From assembly GCA_963921425.1 (NCBI GenBank), contig OY992834.1, positions 10,151,271-10,215,270 on the forward strand: a stretch of DNA of 64,000 nt, read 5' to 3'. The notes under the pieces are model-generated. The model was not told where the DNA came from. It saw only the letters and a list, made by a program, of their open reading frames with translations, and made no database searches. Positions within the stretch are counted from its first letter, which is position 1. Every line of letters starts with the position of its first letter. Shown here one piece after another: positions 22,581-34,500 of this stretch. Made by a program: the position numbers and the translations under genes. This stretch comes from Dryas octopetala (taxonomy: Eukaryota; Streptophyta; Magnoliopsida; Rosales; Rosaceae).

Positions 22581-23320
22581 TAGCAAACATATAAGGCAAA
22601 ATGGGTTATTAGTTCTGTGCTGACAGAACTCCAAATTTCAGTTAATGTAATTTCCTGCATAAGTATATCAAATATTTAAAGAAATAAAAGAAATTTTATT
22701 CAAAAACAATTTTCAAAATATTTCTTGCATACATATCGAGGATGAAAAACAAACAGTTTTTGTGAAGGATACCAAACTCCACATTAGTTTCTTCTAAAGT
22801 CTCATATAAAATGATTCTCTCGCATGGAAATGAATCTGAAATGACAGGATATATGGAGTAGTTCAATGATATTCATTTTCCCCACAAAAACATTCAAATT
22901 GATAGCTATCAAGAAAATGGAAAACCCAAATTTGATCATTGTTGCTCACTATCATGTTAACAATAACACCATGCCCATAATCACTCACTCACACACACAC
23001 ACACACACACACATTGAATGCTCATACTGTCGTACTAGTCACAGAGTCAGTAGGAGAATTACATTCATGTCAAGCCAATACCTTGAAAAGGTATCAGATA
23101 CAATTCTAACGATTGATTCCTAATCATGAAAAAAAAGAAATAAAAATACCCATCTTTAAATCCCAGCCGCCAGAAATCAAATAAATAAACAAATAAATCC
23201 CAGCTTACAAATCACCAGTAATTGCACTTAATTACAAGAATTCAGTAATATATGCATGCTTGGTCCCAAAATTTTAGAAATCACGGAAAAAGGAAAGCTT
23301 TCATGAAATCTGGAGTTTAC
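22581..23320 (-). other. FAX1: Leader intron of FAX1 (inferred)
   Basis: Inferred from donor CTGCAG|GTAAAC and acceptor TGCTAG|TTCCC on the minus strand. It contains a (CA)n tract at 22983-23013. Just inside the donor, at 23225-23310, is a block resembling the RBX1 leader intron. The acceptor choice is uncertain; GCAG near 22656 is an alternative. Confidence 0.5.
22983..23013. repeat. (CA)n microsatellite
   Basis: Runs of CACTCACT followed by about twelve CA units. Confidence 0.9.
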
Positions 23321-23637
23321 CTGCAGATCGGGAACAAGGGAATCTAACGGGGGATGAAGAGTGAGAGAATGAGCAAGAGGGAGTGAGGGAACAGTGAACG
23401 ATTGGGATGTGACGGAGTGGATGACGCCTTGAACAGAGCGAGCTTTGGTAGCAGTCTTCAATGGAGGCTCAAGGAAAAGAGAAAACAACGTGTCTGCCAG
23501 GGCTCTGAGCCTCTGATTCTGATGTTGTTTTACAAGGCTTTTTTGGTCCTTTTCTAGTTTTTTTTGCTTATTTTAACATTTTCTAAAATTTTCAAAAAAT
23601 GAAATTTTTTTTTTAAATATTTAAAGAATAAATTTAG

Positions 23638-24035
23638 AATGCTATCTAGTATCTACCTCTCTTTCCTACTTCTTCACCCGCCTTCTTCTTTATTTTTCTC
23701 ACTTTACGGTGTAATATTATGATCATAATTGTTCATTTTTTATATCACCTTTTAAATATTATTTTTATAAAAAATTAACTAAATCAAAAATCATTTAATC
23801 ATATAATAGTTATCAAATACACAGACGATGAATTTAAATATTACAAAAATTATTTATTTATTTGATCACAGTTACATAACCAAACGATTTACGATTTAGT
23901 TAATTTTTTTAAGAGATGATCTTTAAAAAGTAATCTAAAAAAAGAACGGTTTCGATTATTAAACTACACTGCAGAATAAGAAAAATAAAAAAAAAGGTCG
24001 GTAAAAAAGGTAAAAAAGAGAAAATAGATAGCATT
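23638..24035. mobile_element. Near-palindromic AT-rich MITE
   Basis: A 398 bp element whose two halves are inverted copies. The ends are AATGCTATCTA on both sides, with TTTATTTTTCT, AAAAAATTAACTAAATC and ATTTAAATT landmarks inside. No target duplication is evident. It lies in the promoter side of FAX1. Confidence 0.6.
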
Positions 24036-24458
24036 TCTCGAGAAGTATTATCGGTATGATTACAAGTAGATGGTCAAGTGAAGTGAAGTCAAATGGAATT
24101 GGCCTAAATCCAAATTCCATTAATTTATAACTGTATTATTAAATTTGGATCATATATATTCAGATTATGGAGTCCTCAACACATAAATCATTTATTTAAG
24201 GACCTATATATGATAGTTGACGGGGTAGCTCCATTAGAAGAGCTGTAGGAATGCCCTAACCCCTAAGTCAGTCCCAAGTGCACTCAAGTTCGACCCCTCC
24301 CCTAATCCAAAAAACATAAAATTTTAGTAGTGTCATATTTAATGCTGTTATTTTCTTGTATGTATTTCTTTTTTATTTTGAATGTAAATGTATGGCCTGT
24401 ATGGGTATTTTCAATAAATAAAAAACTTTAAATTCCTCTCATACAATATTTATTTAAG

Positions 24459-25005
24459 GAGGAAATTACAGATTTGGTTCATTTATTTTATATCTAGTTC
24501 AATTTTCGTCAACGATCTTTTTTAAGTTATGTTTTGGTTCACTAATTGTTTTATTTGTTCAATAAAGGTCCAGATTTGTGACTTTAAATCTTTTGGGTTG
24601 TGTTTTCTTCAATTATAAATGAAGTATAAGTTATATTTCATCATTTTTTAGTCATAAAAACAAATTTAGAGTATTAGAATTTAAGAGAATTGAGATTGGG
24701 TGAAGTTTGAAAAATTGACAGTTTCGAGTACCCTACTTTGGGGTCAATTATCTTGAGTTTTAGAACTCTAATTTGAATGATCTTTATATGGTTGTAAAGA
24801 AGAAATGTATACCTTTAAAACAAGTATATGTTTGCTGAATTTGAGTGAAATTTGATAGGGTAAAAGACAGACCAAATTTGAGAAATAAATCTGGACCTTT
24901 ATTGAACAAATGAAACAATTAGTGAACCAAAACAGAACTTAAAAAAGATTGTGGACCAAAATTGAACTAGGCATAAAATAACTGGACTAAATATGTAATT
25001 TCCTC
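24459..25005. mobile_element. MITE with 10 bp target duplication
   Basis: A 547 bp element with inverted arms of about 130 bp. Both start GAGGAAATTACA, then CTAGTTCAATTTT, TCTTTTTTAAGTT, TTTTGGTTCACTAATTG and TTCAATAAAGGTCCAGATTT. The direct repeat TTTATTTAAG flanks it (24449-24458 and 25006-25015). Mutator-type by duplication length. Confidence 0.85.
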
Positions 25006-25602
25006 TTTATTTAAGATATTGAATTATTGAAAAAGTACATTATATATCATATTAAATCAAATTAGATTAGCACTATTTCGTATTTGATTTTTTTTCCTTG
25101 GCCAAGATATTTGATTTGTTAATTAACAAATTATCTTTTTCTAGAAGTTTTTGGGAACTCAAAATCGTCCAAGGAAAATTTTACCATACTAAAAAATCAT
25201 AATAATAAATTTTTTGTCATTATGACAATTATTTTTTGAATGGTAAATCATGTGTAAAGTGAAAATTTTCAAGTTTCAATTTTTTTACGCAATCTGGAGA
25301 GATAAGCAAATGAGCTTCATCCAATCATGTATATGCTAAAATAAAAACATCACAAATACTCATGTATAAATCAATTATGATGAAATGAGTCAAATGTTTT
25401 TTCCCTTATCTTAAAAAAAAAAAACATTAAACAAATTCACAACTGTAAATAGCATTTCCAACAGTTGGCACCAAAGAGGAAATTGAAAACTCACTCAACT
25501 CAAATTTTGAATTTTCTCCCAATTCCTTTGTGAAAGTTACACGAGCATATATTTCTCTTGAGTGAGTATATAACATCCCAAATTATATGACAATGAATAA
25601 AT

Positions 25603-27681
25603 TTAACTATACCAATCAAGAAAGATAATCGAAAAAGTAAGTACAAATAGGAAGAGCAAAAGAAAGGTCCTGCTGCTGCTATTTCGCTGAATCGCTTGGG
25701 AGAGCTCTTTGTTGCCAAGCTGTACATTCATTGTAGCTTCAACTGCCTGTTGAAGGGAACAGGGATAATTAGCAGTAGACCTTGGAAATACATATATAAC
25801 AATTCCTTTATATAAGATTCAAACATATACCAGAAATTCAGAGGTAATAGGACCAAATAATAAGCTACGGACAAACATATATCATATATTCATATATCTA
25901 ACCACCTGATCATACAGTTGCTCTATTTGTTGAGCTTGTTGGAGAACATGTGTGGAGATAAGGTGATTCAGTGCAGACATTTCGACCATCTTAGTTTCAG
26001 TTTGTTGAACTGCATCTAGAAGGCTAGTCAGCTCTACCTGCATTACATACCAAGAACAGCAGTAAGCAACTTTATACACTTGAGGGTTTTGACACAACAG
26101 GAGGTAAAAAAATCAACAGAGAGCAAAGATTCTGATGACCTGAAGGGCACGCGTTTCATCATCCAAGAGTTGTTGTTGGACTGTTAACGGCTCAGGTTGA
26201 AATTCATCAGGTTCCTTGCGCTCCAAATTGTTAGAGTTAGAGGTCTCTGCAGATTTTGAATTCGTAATCCGGTTAAGTTTTCTTCTTGGTATTGCCCTAT
26301 TAATGGAATCTTGGAAGCGTATGGCTCTTAGCCGATCAAACTGTGACGTGACTGAATGGAGTCTCTCGCTTAAAATCAAAACCTGCAGTTTAAAAACATG
26401 CATTATATAATTAAATTACCAAATGACGTTTTCATTCCAAGCAAATATTTTTACATTGAGGAATATGAAGGTTCTAATTAACTTGATTGGATAACAGTCA
26501 CCCAATAATCTGGTAAGATAAAATTTAGCTCAAGAAAGAACAAAGAAAATGGACAGGAGTTCCCAATCCAACACAACCAGGGTGGAGAAAAGAGTGGTTT
26601 CTGTCTTGGAGTGCATAGGCATACGTGGAACAAATATATAATTTCAATTGATATACTTAATATAACATGAGAAAGAATCATACCACACCATGTTTGTGTG
26701 CTATAGTATCCACATTAGAGTAATCGGTCCTAATGCCAAGCCAGCCCTTTGAGTTTGCCTCCTCATCATTTATGCTATTTTTGAGAACATCAATTTGTTC
26801 TTGGCATGCTTTAATAAAAGCACCAACCTGCACATGATGATCCATGGAAATAAGTAAGCACAATATAAAACCATACAGCTTCATCCAAAAGAATCCAAGA
26901 AGCAAAGCAAAAGAATTTTAATAAATTATAGTCCACAACCAATTTACCAAACATCGTTCTTACAAATATATGCAAGTGATATAAAGGAACTAAGTTCAAC
27001 ATTACAGAAACTACAATTTATTGTTGCATATACACATCAATACACTTTGGAAGACAAATTGAACAGCATGCACATTCGAATACTAAAGAGTTGTACAATG
27101 AACCGATTTTTGTAAACACCCACAATTCTAATAATTAGTAAACGAGAAAAAAAAACCCAGTAAATTTATTAAATAAAATGAGAAAAAATTTGTCATTTTG
27201 ACTATGATAACTTACTTCATGCTCAATGCTATCTCTTTCCTGTTCAGTGGTGCGATGCAGATCCACATAATCCTTTCGATGTTTCAACATGAACTGTTCC
27301 AGAGCTCCAATGCTTTCAAGCTGGTTCATTTAACAAATTAAATGAATTAAATACAAGGAAAATTAGCAAAGATGAAGAAGAAGAAGAAGAAGAATAAGCA
27401 CAGTGGCAAATGTGTAAATAAATACCGTCTTGAGGGCAGCTCTGGTGAAAGGGGACCTTTGCCGAGGTTGATGTATAATGAAATTTGCCAAAATGGCTGC
27501 CAATTTGGACTGTAAATTTGCAGATAAAGACTTTGATTTGCAACCAAAAAAAATCGTAATTTCAATAAATTAAAGAGAGTAATGATGGAATTAATTTACA
27601 AACCTCATTGTAACCCAGAGAAAGAGCAGTGTGGCGCACAGCGTCTTTGAAATCTTCCATTCTATCCCTGACTTTGGCCAT
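25603..27681 (-). CDS. SYP81: Qa-SNARE syntaxin of the ER, SYP81 (Ufe1/syntaxin-18 type)
   Basis: Seven exons on the minus strand: 27681-27604, 27509-27426, 27320-27216, 26827-26684, 26382-26140, 26037-25906, 25746-25603. All are GT-AG and in phase; the product is 309 aa, matching the family. SYP81 acts in retrograde Golgi-to-ER vesicle fusion. The N-terminus MAKVRDRMEDFKDAVRHTAL is the conserved syntaxin-18 start that binds the SM protein. The long N-terminal helical part is followed by a Qa-SNARE motif at about residues 219-284 (QTETKMVEMSALNHLISTHV then QQIEQLYDQAVEATMNVQLG) and a C-terminal membrane anchor at about 287-305 (TFLLLFLFVLTFSIIF). A (GAA)n tract lies in intron 2 at 27370-27394. 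The gene is head-to-head with the ataxin-10 homologue. Confidence 0.95.
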
Positions 27682-27696
27682 TCTATACGATCGAAG

Positions 27697-27714
27697 CCCT
27701 AACCCTAACCCTAA
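27697..27714 (-). promoter_or_regulatory. Triple telomere-type motif in the SYP81 leader
   Basis: Three perfect CCCTAA units on the plus strand, 15 nt upstream of the SYP81 ATG. Single telo-boxes are common in plant housekeeping promoters; three in a row in a leader are less usual. They could bind telomere-repeat factors or simply belong to the core promoter. Confidence 0.6.
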
Positions 27715-28740
27715 TTATCCCCAATTCCAAATTGCTTATATTAGCTAAAAAATATATTGAAAATTGAAGAACTGAGACCAATTAACAGCTTGAGAACAAT
27801 GGACAATCCAAGATCAAGAGAAGTAGTGAAGAGTGAGCCTTGAGTAGAGAAGAAAATCGAAAACTGAGAAAGTGAGAGAGCGGAGGGCAGAAGATTGGGC
27901 CTGGGGTGGGCCGGACCCTGTAAATTTGGGCCTGGAAATAAATTCAACGAATAGCCCATAAGAAAGAAGTCCAGCCCATATTGTAGGTTTCTCAAACTTT
28001 CTAGGACTCTCGGAGCAACAACCACTTCGATTCGTAGCTGAGCAAATTTTCAATTGGGGTTTTTGTTTTGGCCATCAATTTTCAATTGGCGTTTGTATTG
28101 GCCTTTTGCCAGGTACAAGTTTCTGTATTTATTCAGATAGTTTCGTTGTCAATCAGAGTTTTGATATGGCCTTATAATTTGGTGTTTTATTTTTGTTATA
28201 GATTTTGAATATAGGGTTTCTTTTTTTGTTTTTAATTTTTATTTATTTATTTGGGCTCTGTGTTTTGGTATAGAAATGCGGAAGTTCCTGGACCTGTGAT
28301 TCTGGGTTTAGTGTTTTTTGCTTTGTTTCAAACAGTGAGCATGAGGTTTGTGCTTTATTGTCTGGAAAAGAAGAATAGTTGTTATACTTCAATTAGAAAA
28401 ACATGTTTTTTTTTTTTAATTTCTTATTATGTAGTGTTTATAATGATTGAGAGTGAGTTAAATATGGATGAGAGATGGGTTTCAAGGTTGAGTGGATATG
28501 GGACATTATACAACAGCAGTGCATAGTTTTAGGAATATACATTTTACTTGTTAGATTATGATTCTGTGTTTATAATCTCACACTATATGCAGTAAGTTTA
28601 CTATTTTATTGTGTTTTTTTTATCCATGCAGGATTATATATAATACTTGTGATTTTTTAACAAAGTGTTATTTATCACCAATTTAGCTATTGGATTTTTC
28701 TGCTTCCTTTTTCTTTCATTGTTGGTTAATTGAATGAGTA
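27715..28740. promoter_or_regulatory. Shared divergent promoter region of SYP81 and the ataxin-10 gene
   Basis: The two start codons are 1059 bp apart on opposite strands. A leader exon for the plus-strand gene may end at GCCAG|GTACAAG (about 28111), with a leader intron ending upstream of 28741. That is inference; no TATA box stands out. ORFs in this stretch look like chance frames. Confidence 0.45.
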
Positions 28741-30420
28741 ATGGATCATAACGCACTGCAAGAGTTCTCTGTGCCTGACGATGTTTCTCAAACACTTTTA
28801 AGTGTGTCAAACTCATCCACCCTCATAGAATCCTTGGAAAATTTAACACAAGTTTGTAGGACGGCTGATGGTCGCGAAGATCTTGCCTCTAAGAATATTC
28901 TCCCCACAGTCATCCAGCTCATCCAATCTCTCCCTTGCACTTCTGGTCGCCACCTTCTTGCATTATCTTTAAAGCTCCTACGAAATCTTTGTGCGGGGGT
29001 GGTTGCAAATCAGAACTCATTTGTTGAACAAAATGGAGTTGCAATCATAGCAAATGTTTTGAGCTCTGTAAATCTTTCTTCGGAGCCAGATTCTGGGTTC
29101 ATTCGTATGGGGTTGCAAGTGCTTGCTAATGTTTCATTGGCTGGAGAACGACATCAGCATGCAATTTGGCAGCAACTTTTTCCGGAAGAATTTGTTGCTC
29201 TTGCAAGAGTGCGGCGCCGGGAGACTTGTGATCCATTGTGCATGATTATCTATGCTTGCTGTGATGGAAGCCCTGAACTGGTTGAAAAGCTATGCAGTGA
29301 TTGTGGATTAACTATTGTGAAAGAGACTGTAAAGACTACTGCTGCAGGTGACTTTGTATATTCTTTTCTTGTATCTTACATTTATTTAATTGTTCACTTT
29401 TTATCTTACACTAATATTCTATTTTTTTGTATCTTACATTTAATTCATTGCTACCTTAGCTTCAATTAAGTTTCTCCGTTGAAATCTAATTATTAATGAA
29501 ATGAGCCCTAATTTGTACCTTTCTATCTTTTGGGTGCCTTAACAGTTGGTTTTGGAGAAGATTGGCTCAAGTTGCTTCTTTCAAGAATCTGCTTAGAAGG
29601 ACCTTACTTCCAGTCACTTTTCTCTAATTTAGGCTTTGTTGGTGATACTGAGAATGGTGAAGATACTGAACTTAGAGAAGACTTTTTCTCAACTGAGCAA
29701 GCATTTTTGTTGAGAATCGTATCAGACATCTTGAATGAGCGCCTTCAAGAGATTACCGTTCCTATTGGTTTTGCTTTGTGTGCTTTTGGAATATTCAAGA
29801 AATCTGTTGGGGCTTTTAATCATGCCACAAGAAGCGAGTCCGGACTTCCAACTGGCTCTATTCCAATAGATGTTCTAGGATACTCACTCATCATTTTGAG
29901 AGATATATGTGCCCAACAGACTTTAGGAGGCTCTAAAGAGAAATTGGTGGATGCTGTTGATGTTTTGATATCCTATGGTCTCATCGAATTACTTTTATGT
30001 TTGCTTCGTGATCTTGAGCCGCCAGAAATAATTAGGAAAGCTATCAAACAAGGTGAGAACCGAGATGGAACAAATTCTTGTTCGTCAAAACCCTGCCCTT
30101 ACAAAGGATTTCGGAGAGACATAGTTGCAGTCATTGGCAATTGTGCATGGGGAAGGAAACATGTACAAGATGAGGTCAGACAAAAGGATGGGATTCTTCT
30201 GCTCTTACAACAGTGTGTTGTTGATGAAGACAACCCATTCTTAAGGGAGTGGGGCATTTGGGCTGTCAAGAACTTATTGGAGAGGAATGAAGAAAACCAG
30301 CAGGCAGTGGCTGAATTGCAGCTTCAAGGGTCTGTTGAAGTGCCTGAACTTGCTAGACTTGGTCTCCGAGTAGAGGTGAACCCAGAAACTAGACGCCCAA
30401 GGCTTGTTAATGTCTCATGA
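28741..30420 (+). CDS. ATXN10: Ataxin-10 homologue (armadillo-like repeat protein)
   Basis: Two exons, 28741-29347 and 29546-30420; the split codon is completed correctly (GCA-G|TT-GGT). The product is 493 aa. Ataxin-10 proteins are helical armadillo-type scaffolds; the plant member is required for embryo development (MEE50 in Arabidopsis). The N-terminal half shows ARM-like leucine-rich helices such as RHLLALSLKLLRNLCAGVV and IRMGLQVLANVSLAG. The C-terminal ataxin-10 domain at about residues 385-480 contains GFRRDIVAVIGNCAWGRKHV, then LLLLQQCVVDEDNPFLREWG and IWAVKNLLERNEENQ. No catalytic activity is expected. It is adjacent to a PLD beta gene and an XSP1-type subtilase gene, as I recall in Arabidopsis. 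Confidence 0.93.
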
Positions 30421-31552
30421 AGAATTTAGTTAAGCCAAAGCTGATTACTGATGCTGGTCATGTATTTCAAACGCTTGATGGTATTCTGATCATAAATTTT
30501 TGCAAAGCTTAACTTAATATTGTTCGCATGTGGTCTCTTTGTAATCTGGTCTGATTGGCAAACAAAATTTGACGAGAATTTGCCTTTGATTATGTCATTA
30601 TATAGGAGTTAAGTGATCAGGCACAAATTATGCATCATTAGACACAATTTGTTAGTTTTTGCTTGTATTACTTACTAGTAAAATCTCTCTTGATGTTCAT
30701 TAGGAGCAATATATTAGAGAATTGATGGATGGTTCTTTCTCATTTTATAACAATGGTACTGTTATCAGACTGCTTTTCCCCCTCCCTTCCTCTAAATAAT
30801 TAATTACCATCACTCTTCCTTCCTCTAAATTAATTACTCACTGATATATTTGCTATATATGCCTGATGGTTATGTTTTGGTGACGGAAATGTCTGCTGGG
30901 AACATACAATCGACCGCTACCTATATATTAATTATTCCTTCTCTGTTAATGCATGTTTCTATTACTGTGGCTTAACTTTATGGGTTAATGGTTTTCTAAT
31001 CATTAATTTTTACCAAGCTTAACATAATTTTGTTCTCCTGTGGTCTCTTTGTATACTGGTCTCATTGGCAAATAGAGTTATGTTATGGAAAGAGCACGAC
31101 AGAAAATTGAGGGCACAGCTCAATATGCAACAAGGCAAACTCATAATGGACTACTACTGTATGATGATGGAAGCCATTAAGTTAAAGCTAATCTTTAAGA
31201 ACTTGAACGGATGAACGTATATGAGGGAGCAATTTTGTGAGAAAGATGTAGTTAACAGTAAAGATGCACAATCAGAAGTATAATAAGAACTAATCATTTC
31301 CTTTCATTCATGTTCGTATAAGAAAAAGTTCTGTATAATTTGAACAGTGTTTCAAGTTGACCACAAACAAAAAACAAAAGATGCAAAATCTGAAGTATAA
31401 CAATCTACAAAGCAGGTGGGGGTCTAACAATGTCCTATACCAAATGGTCAAAAAGTTGTACAAAGGGTTTGCTCAAGAAAGAAAAATCCAAAATTGTTGT
31501 ACTCTGTATTTGAAGTCGTCTTTGATATCCCACAACTGGATGTGTTCACAGA
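30421..31552. other. Spacer between ATXN10 and PLD beta, with a duplicated 75 bp segment
   Basis: Converging gene ends. About 75 bp at 30493-30565 recurs diverged at 31010-31078 (AAGCTTAAC, TTGTTC, TGTGGTCTCTTTGTA, CTGGTCT, ATTGGCAAA in order). No gene seen. Confidence 0.55.
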
Positions 31553-34500
31553 TCATATGGTCAGGTTTTCTTGAATGCCAAGGAACGAACCGGTTATATT
31601 TCCTCCCACATCCGGGAAATTCTCAGATCCAGGAAGCGGCGTCACTTTGCCTTTTCGATCAACTTCAACTGGATACTTCAATAAATGACCCCTCATCTCT
31701 GTTACCTCCTCGGCAGCAAATTGTTTCCAGTTCATCTCACCCATTGATCTAATTCTCCTTACACATTCAAGACTCTCTGGTTCTGTGAAACAGTCCTCGA
31801 TAGTTCCGGTGTGCTCTGCCCATAGCGACATTCTGTATCCAAATATCTATGAAGCAGACATTCACAACAACAGGAAATTAGGTACCATATATGAACTTAA
31901 TTTAACATCCTTGAAACAATGAAATGATTAAACAACATATATATTCTTTCATGACATTTTATAATTTGTCTTTCTTAAGAATGACACCAGTTGTGCTAAG
32001 TGTTCCACTCTAGAAATTCTATTAGTGCCTCCAAATGTTGAGGATAATGATCAAGAACACTCTGTTCTTGGCAGACTTGCTTCTTACCTAGTCCTATGGC
32101 AAATTATGACTTGTAGAATATGCTTCATCAAATATTTATGCTTCAATTAAAACAAAGTTGAAGTGAAGCATACATAAAATCACCATTATGTTCCTTTTAT
32201 AGATGATAATAACTCAAAACCAACATATAATCTCATTTTATGGTTACCTGTCCACGAGGACTACACAGCTTTCTCGCCCAGGTACTATGAGGTTGGTAGG
32301 CCCCCATTGCAATTTCAGTGTCTCTTGTCCCTTCCATAGAGCGCTGATTGATGTTTGCAGATCCAATTATTACATACTCGTCATCAACTATCATACCTTT
32401 TGAATGAACATAAATCATAAATCGCCTGCTTTTTTGACTAAGTGCCTGGAAACATGAGATACAACACATAAGTATACTTATGGTAAAAATGCATACAATG
32501 AAAAATAAGTAATTAATAAAAATAAAACATTTGATAAATGTCAACTCTCTCTCTCTCTCTCTCTCAATTTACATCAAAACCAGAATGTAAATAGAACATC
32601 TGGTGTGGTGCTAGTAGGCGACTCCTGCCTACAGGAGTAAATGAACCCAATATTGTTGGTAATAAAAAATATACCTGAGGAGTGTTTGCTGCAGTAGGAC
32701 TTCCAGAGACTAATGTTTCATTTCCATCTACAGCCTCACGATTGCCAAGACAGAAGAAGTTTAAATAGTCTTGCGGGGAGAATGCACCCTCCAGCCCAGC
32801 TTCCACTAAAGCCTTGTAAATCGTCTCATACATCATTTGCATTGTCTTGTGCTGCAACAAGTAACAAAAGATCCCAGATAAACAAAATGCAGAGCTCAAG
32901 GGTGAAGCTATTGTGCATTAAATGTTTTACTAGTCCACTGTAGTTTCTACCTTACCATCCACTCACATGAAAACATGATTAATCTTTTTAATTTACTTTA
33001 ATAATTTGTCCTTCCTTTAAACGACAGTTTTCACAATGATATAATAAGAAAAAGCAATGTAACAACCCAATAATGTCTCCTCTAAAGGTGCTAATTTCAA
33101 TTGAAATTTGGGTTCCGAGGTCATTTAACTCCCCTAGATCTCCCACAATGCATAACCGATGTAGAACTTAGGGGCAACACAATCTTCCTTACTTTAAGCC
33201 CTGATGTCCTCGTCAGGAGAGGAATTACATGTATTCCAATGGACAAACCTTTCCGATGGGGAATAAAACCATTTACCAACCCACAGAATGAGTATCACAA
33301 ATACCCTCAATTCTTTCTGATTTACACATATGACAGAGATATTCCATGTTAAGCAATCCAACTTGTGTGTTAAAATCAATATATATGCCAAATCAAATTT
33401 TGCTTATTACAGAAATTAAACGGAATAGGTAGAAGTATTAATTAATGGCATTCTTGACAAGCATAGGTTTCAACTACCAAGTTAATAATTGAAGCCCACC
33501 TGCCAAAATAGAATTCTTTGTGTTGCTGCACCAGTTGGAACACCCTCCGGCCACATTGGAATGACGATATATGCAGCAAATCTCTCATTTGCTCTGATTT
33601 TACTAGCAATCTTAAGGGCAATTTCCATAGGAATCAAATTATTAGCACCTGCATAAAGATCCAAAAATAGTATGACCATATGAGCATGATTCTAGATTCA
33701 AAATATACAGTTCACAATGACAATAGAAGTATTTTGATTGTTTTGGAGGTCAGGTGACAAATTTAAATTGGGGTAAAAGGTTTTCCAGTACCCCACCTTA
33801 CCACTCCACAATACTGCTAAGCAACAAAAAAACAAAACAAAATTCCACTTTTGTTTTGCCTTTTTATAATTTATAATTAATAAAATTGATATTAATAATA
33901 AAATATAACCTCAGTAAACAGATGTTATATATTTATTACATAGAACGAATATAATTTCCTATATAATAAAAAAAAGCAATTATACACAATTTAAGTTACA
34001 CAGATATTAAATCAAAATTTAGTATATATAAAAAATTTACTGCATTACAATTATAAAGGTTTTGAAATAATATACTTGTCTAGTCAATGAAACCAAAAGG
34101 ACAATTGCAAAAAATTGCAGTTTCTATGGTGCCAGAGATACATAAATATTCGTTGAAAGTGACACATACCATGCTTTAATGTCTCATTCTAACATTTTAA
34201 AATATCATAAATTGTTGGACACAATTCCATACAAGTAGGCCATGACCACTACAAAAATTCTGAGATTAGGCATTGTTAACATGACTTGACCAAAAATAAA
34301 AACTAGAACTCTTTTCCATTTCCCATCAATGTGTTTTAAGATTTCAATTATTTTTCTCTATTAACAATATCAGTACATTTGTTTGGTTTACTTAATAGTG
34401 TACTCAATTACTGTAACATTTTATCATGTCTAGGTCCATGTCCAGCCCAGGTAACTAAGAAAAAGGGGAAAGTTTTAAAACTGATTAGGATCTTATGTAA

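Noticed and set aside
24228..24310. Possible second SINE (CAAGTTCGACCCC looks like a B box)
   Set aside because: No convincing A box at the right distance, no poly(A) tail and no flanking duplication.
33060..33360. Possible LTR fragment in PLD beta intron 7 (AACCGATGTAGAACTTAGGGG)
   Set aside because: It recalls a motif common in plant LTR-type repeats, but no ends, target duplication or coding trace could be found.
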